Below, in pieces: positions 61,899 to 64,000 of a stretch of DNA of 64,000 bases (position 1 is the first letter of the stretch; each line of letters opens with the position of its first letter). The position numbers and the translations under genes are program-made. This stretch comes from Thermomonas beijingensis. Its GTDB lineage: Bacteria; Pseudomonadota; Gammaproteobacteria; Xanthomonadales; Xanthomonadaceae. The notes beneath the pieces are model-generated. The model did not search any database, was not told the DNA's origin, and saw nothing but the letters and a program-made list of their open reading frames with translations. The stretch spans positions 1 to 64,000 of the forward strand of contig NZ_JAIQDJ010000010.1 in the NCBI RefSeq assembly GCF_020034655.1. Reading direction: 5' to 3'.

Positions 61899-62894
61899 TT
61901 AAGCCGCGCCGTCGGGATCGCGCGTGAGCCGCGCCGCCGGGTGCGTCGCCGCGTGCACGGCATGCAGGCGCGCAATGGAGACGTGTGTGTACCGCTGCGT
62001 GCTGGTGATCTGCCCGTGCCCGAGGATCTCCTGCACATGGCGGATGTCCGCCCCGTTGTCGAGCATGGCGGTCGCCATCGTGTGCCGGAACAGGTGGCAC
62101 GCGCCGCGCTTGGTGATCCCGGCCTGCTTGAAGTAATCGCGCACACGCCAGCTCAACCCATCAGGAGAGAGGGGTTGTCCGTACTGATTCAGGAACAGGT
62201 GCTTTACCGTGGGATCGACCAGCACCGCCGGCCTGGCCTCGCGTTCGTATTTCGTGACCCATGCAAGAGCGCGTTCGCCGATGGGCACGAACCGATCCTT
62301 CTTGCCCTTGCCCAGCCGCACATGCAGCGTGCCGCGCGTGCGGTCGAGGTCGGATTGATGCAGGTTCGTCAGCTCCACGCGCCTGATGCCGGTGGCGTAG
62401 AACAGTTCCAGGCATGCCCGATCCCGCAGGCCGTCCGGTGTCTCGATGTCGGGCAAGGCGAGGACGGTTTCCATTTCATCGAGCGTCAACGGCTCGCGCA
62501 GGTCGTCCGTGCGCTTGGGTAGCTCCAGATCGGCGGCAGGGTTCGACTCCAGGACGCGCTGCCGCACCAGCCAACGGAAGAACATCTCCAGCGTGAACAG
62601 GGCCACCCGCTGACCATTGACCGCGATGGGCGCGCCGTTGGCCTTGCGATACAGGAATAGATGCCGCTGGAAGCGTTGCAAATGCGCGTGGGTCACCTCC
62701 TGCGGCTTGCCGATGCCGCGCTCCATGCACCACGCATGGAAGTGCGCCAGCCGGCTCCTGCGCGTGCGCACGTCGTTCACGCTGCGGTGCTGGGTCTCCA
62801 GTGCATCGAGGTAGCGACGCATCCATGCCGCCAGCCCGTCCGGATCGGACGGAGCCAGCAATAGGCGCAGTCGCTCGGTGCGAACGCCGGCCAT
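61899..62894 (-). CDS. XerC/XerD-like tyrosine recombinase, copy 2
   Basis: The 331-residue translation is identical to copy 1, with the Arg-Lys-His-Arg-His-Tyr set intact. Both copies look functional. Confidence 0.92.
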   Translation of the reverse strand: MAGVRTERLRLLLAPSDPDGLAAWMRRYLDALETQHRSVNDVRTRRSRLAHFHAWCMERGIGKPQEVTHAHLQRFQRHLFLYRKANGAPIAVNGQRVALFTLEMFFRWLVRQRVLESNPAADLELPKRTDDLREPLTLDEMETVLALPDIETPDGLRDRACLELFYATGIRRVELTNLHQSDLDRTRGTLHVRLGKGKKDRFVPIGERALAWVTKYEREARPAVLVDPTVKHLFLNQYGQPLSPDGLSWRVRDYFKQAGITKRGACHLFRHTMATAMLDNGADIRHVQEILGHGQITSTQRYTHVSIARLHAVHAATHPAARLTRDPDGAA

Positions 62895-62895
62895 G

Positions 62896-64000
62896 TCAGT
62901 GGCCCGCCGTCGTGTGGCCGTTGAGCTTCCTGCTACGCGGTTTTGCAGCGACAACCGCAGCGGGAACGCTGGAAGCCGCGTCGGGCGTGGCTTTGCGGGT
63001 CATTTGACCACCCCGCGAGGTACCCGCAAGGTCACCGCAAGGTGGCCGCAAGGTACCCGCAAGGTCGGAGGTCTGACCCCGCAAGGTCGCCGGTTTACCC
63101 CGCAAGGTCGTGTCGTTACCCCGCAAGGTCGGTGTGATTTCCGGTGCGGCAAGCCCCATCAACTGCGGTTCGGCACGGTCGTTCTGGCCATCGAACGCCA
63201 GACTGTAGGTGTACAAGCTGCCGTTCTGGCCGCTGTGCATGCGCACGTATTCCAACTGCACCAGTCGATCCAGATGCACCCGCAATTGCGTGTCCGACAG
63301 GCCCAGCACCCCACGCACCGTGCGACGGGTAAAGCGCACCCCCGCTTTCGCGGGGGCAGGCTCGCCGCGTGGCGTGTCGCTGCCCTGCACTTGCTGGCTT
63401 ACCCACGCATCGAGCGCGGCCAGCACGCGCCTTGTTTGGGGTGGCAGTTCATCCAGCGAGCGACCCAGCACCGCATGCGCAAGCCGATTGGCCAGTGCGA
63501 TATCAGCCTGCGTGACCTCGATGTACTCGACGCTCGCGCCGTCGACCTCGATCACGCCGACCTTGCGCTGGTGCTGGTGCAGCAGCGCAATGGCGTCGAT
63601 CAGGGCCAGGTACTTCACATGGTCGCGGCGCAGGCGCACGCGATCCGATGCGAAGGTCAGCGATTCGGCGAAGGGGTTCACCACCGCCAGCGGGCGTAGC
63701 AGCGTTTGCGCGGCGCGATGCGCACTCAACACATGCTCGCTGCGCACCTTCGCCTGCAAGCCTTGCAACGTGCGCGCCTGCCGCTGGCGCTGCTGGATCG
63801 CCGCCGTTTGTTCGGGGGTTTCGTTGATGGTGAGGACAAGACAGCGGTTCAACAGCTCTTCGTCGATGTCGATGGCCGTGGTCGTCAGGCACAGCATCAC
63901 CGGGCCTTCCACCCGATATTCCGACGTGACCAGCTTCCCCGTCGCCGGGTCTTTGCCCGTCGAGGCAATCGTGAGTTCGCCTTGCGACTGCAGCAGCTTC
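62896..64000 (-). CDS. AAA-type ATPase, copy 2, 5' end outside window
   Basis: The C-terminal 368 codons or so are visible and identical to copy 1. The frame is open to the last base, so the Walker A region lies outside. It keeps the 2-bp spacing to the recombinase and the repeat array. Confidence 0.85.
   Translation of the reverse strand, partial: KLLQSQGELTIASTGKDPATGKLVTSEYRVEGPVMLCLTTTAIDIDEELLNRCLVLTINETPEQTAAIQQRQRQARTLQGLQAKVRSEHVLSAHRAAQTLLRPLAVVNPFAESLTFASDRVRLRRDHVKYLALIDAIALLHQHQRKVGVIEVDGASVEYIEVTQADIALANRLAHAVLGRSLDELPPQTRRVLAALDAWVSQQVQGSDTPRGEPAPAKAGVRFTRRTVRGVLGLSDTQLRVHLDRLVQLEYVRMHSGQNGSLYTYSLAFDGQNDRAEPQLMGLAAPEITPTLRGNDTTLRGKPATLRGQTSDLAGTLRPPCGDLAGTSRGGQMTRKATPDAASSVPAAVVAAKPRSRKLNGHTTAGH
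63013..63129 (-). repeat. Phased 9-bp direct repeats, copy 2
   Basis: Same eight CCGCAAGGT-type copies with the same 11- and 21/22-bp spacing as at 57460-57576. Confidence 0.9.

Larger units (their letters stand above)
60972..64000. repeat. Long direct repeat, copy 2 (cut by window)
   Basis: This is the partner of 55419-58447 at a constant 5,553-bp offset. The left edge falls inside the Rhs core codons: upstream the two tips differ by point changes and then diverge completely. The right edge is beyond the window. Confidence 0.9.

Overview
The window reads as a high-GC chromosome segment from the Xanthomonadaceae/Lysobacteraceae (Xanthomonas, Stenotrophomonas, Lysobacter, Thermomonas type). 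The grounds are protein-level resemblance and the familiar neighbourhoods gltB-gltD, tsaC-topA, smg-dprA-lysM facing def-fmt-rsmB, and comF/bioB-bioF/bioH-bioC. I could not place the genus. I saw no rRNA, tRNA or CRISPR array.

Positions 1-51,755 are mostly ordinary core genome, tightly packed with many 4-bp ATGA overlaps. From the left: a truncated FAD-dependent dehydrogenase and an S9 peptidase; ycgL with a large membrane-anchored ankyrin protein; a KefB/C-type antiporter; two secreted DUF4124 proteins; glutamate synthase (gltB-gltD); tsaC-topA; a pair of GYF-domain membrane proteins, one pilin-like; smg, dprA and a LysM protein; def-fmt-rsmB; two glycosyltransferases and a lipid A-type acyltransferase; rdgC, ttcA, a YdcH-like protein and comF; biotin genes bioB-bioF and bioH-bioC with gabD antisense between them; a drug/metabolite exporter; a threonine/serine dehydratase; mnmG; a BNR-type lipoprotein; an ECF sigma factor; and tamB-tamA. 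Between the dehydratase and mnmG I see a strong sigma-54 promoter followed by about 117 nt of three stem-loops ending in an intrinsic terminator, a candidate small RNA.

Positions 51,756-64,000 are accessory: a 546-bp stretch without a supported gene, a TonB-like protein, a REP-associated (RAYT) transposase, then two consecutive modules on the minus strand. Each module is made of a mobile-looking element (divergent XRE regulator; AAA-type ATPase related to CHC2-primase proteins; XerC/D-like tyrosine recombinase; about 0.8 kb of non-coding hairpins with a 130-bp attC-shaped palindrome) followed directly by an orphan Rhs C-terminal toxin tip and an overlapping immunity gene. Module 1 carries a toxin-24-like tip with an Imm32-like protein. 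Module 2 carries a tip with a possible clan-CD-type His/Cys pair and a Sel1-like lipoprotein. The element parts look identical between modules over at least 3,029 bp at an offset of 5,553 bp, and homologous terminator hairpins mark the module ends. The second module runs off the window.

The most interesting possibility is that this recombinase-ATPase-hairpin element recruits or shuffles Rhs toxin/immunity tips. That is inference: the sequence shows only the conserved arrangement, the duplication and the unusual DNA structure.
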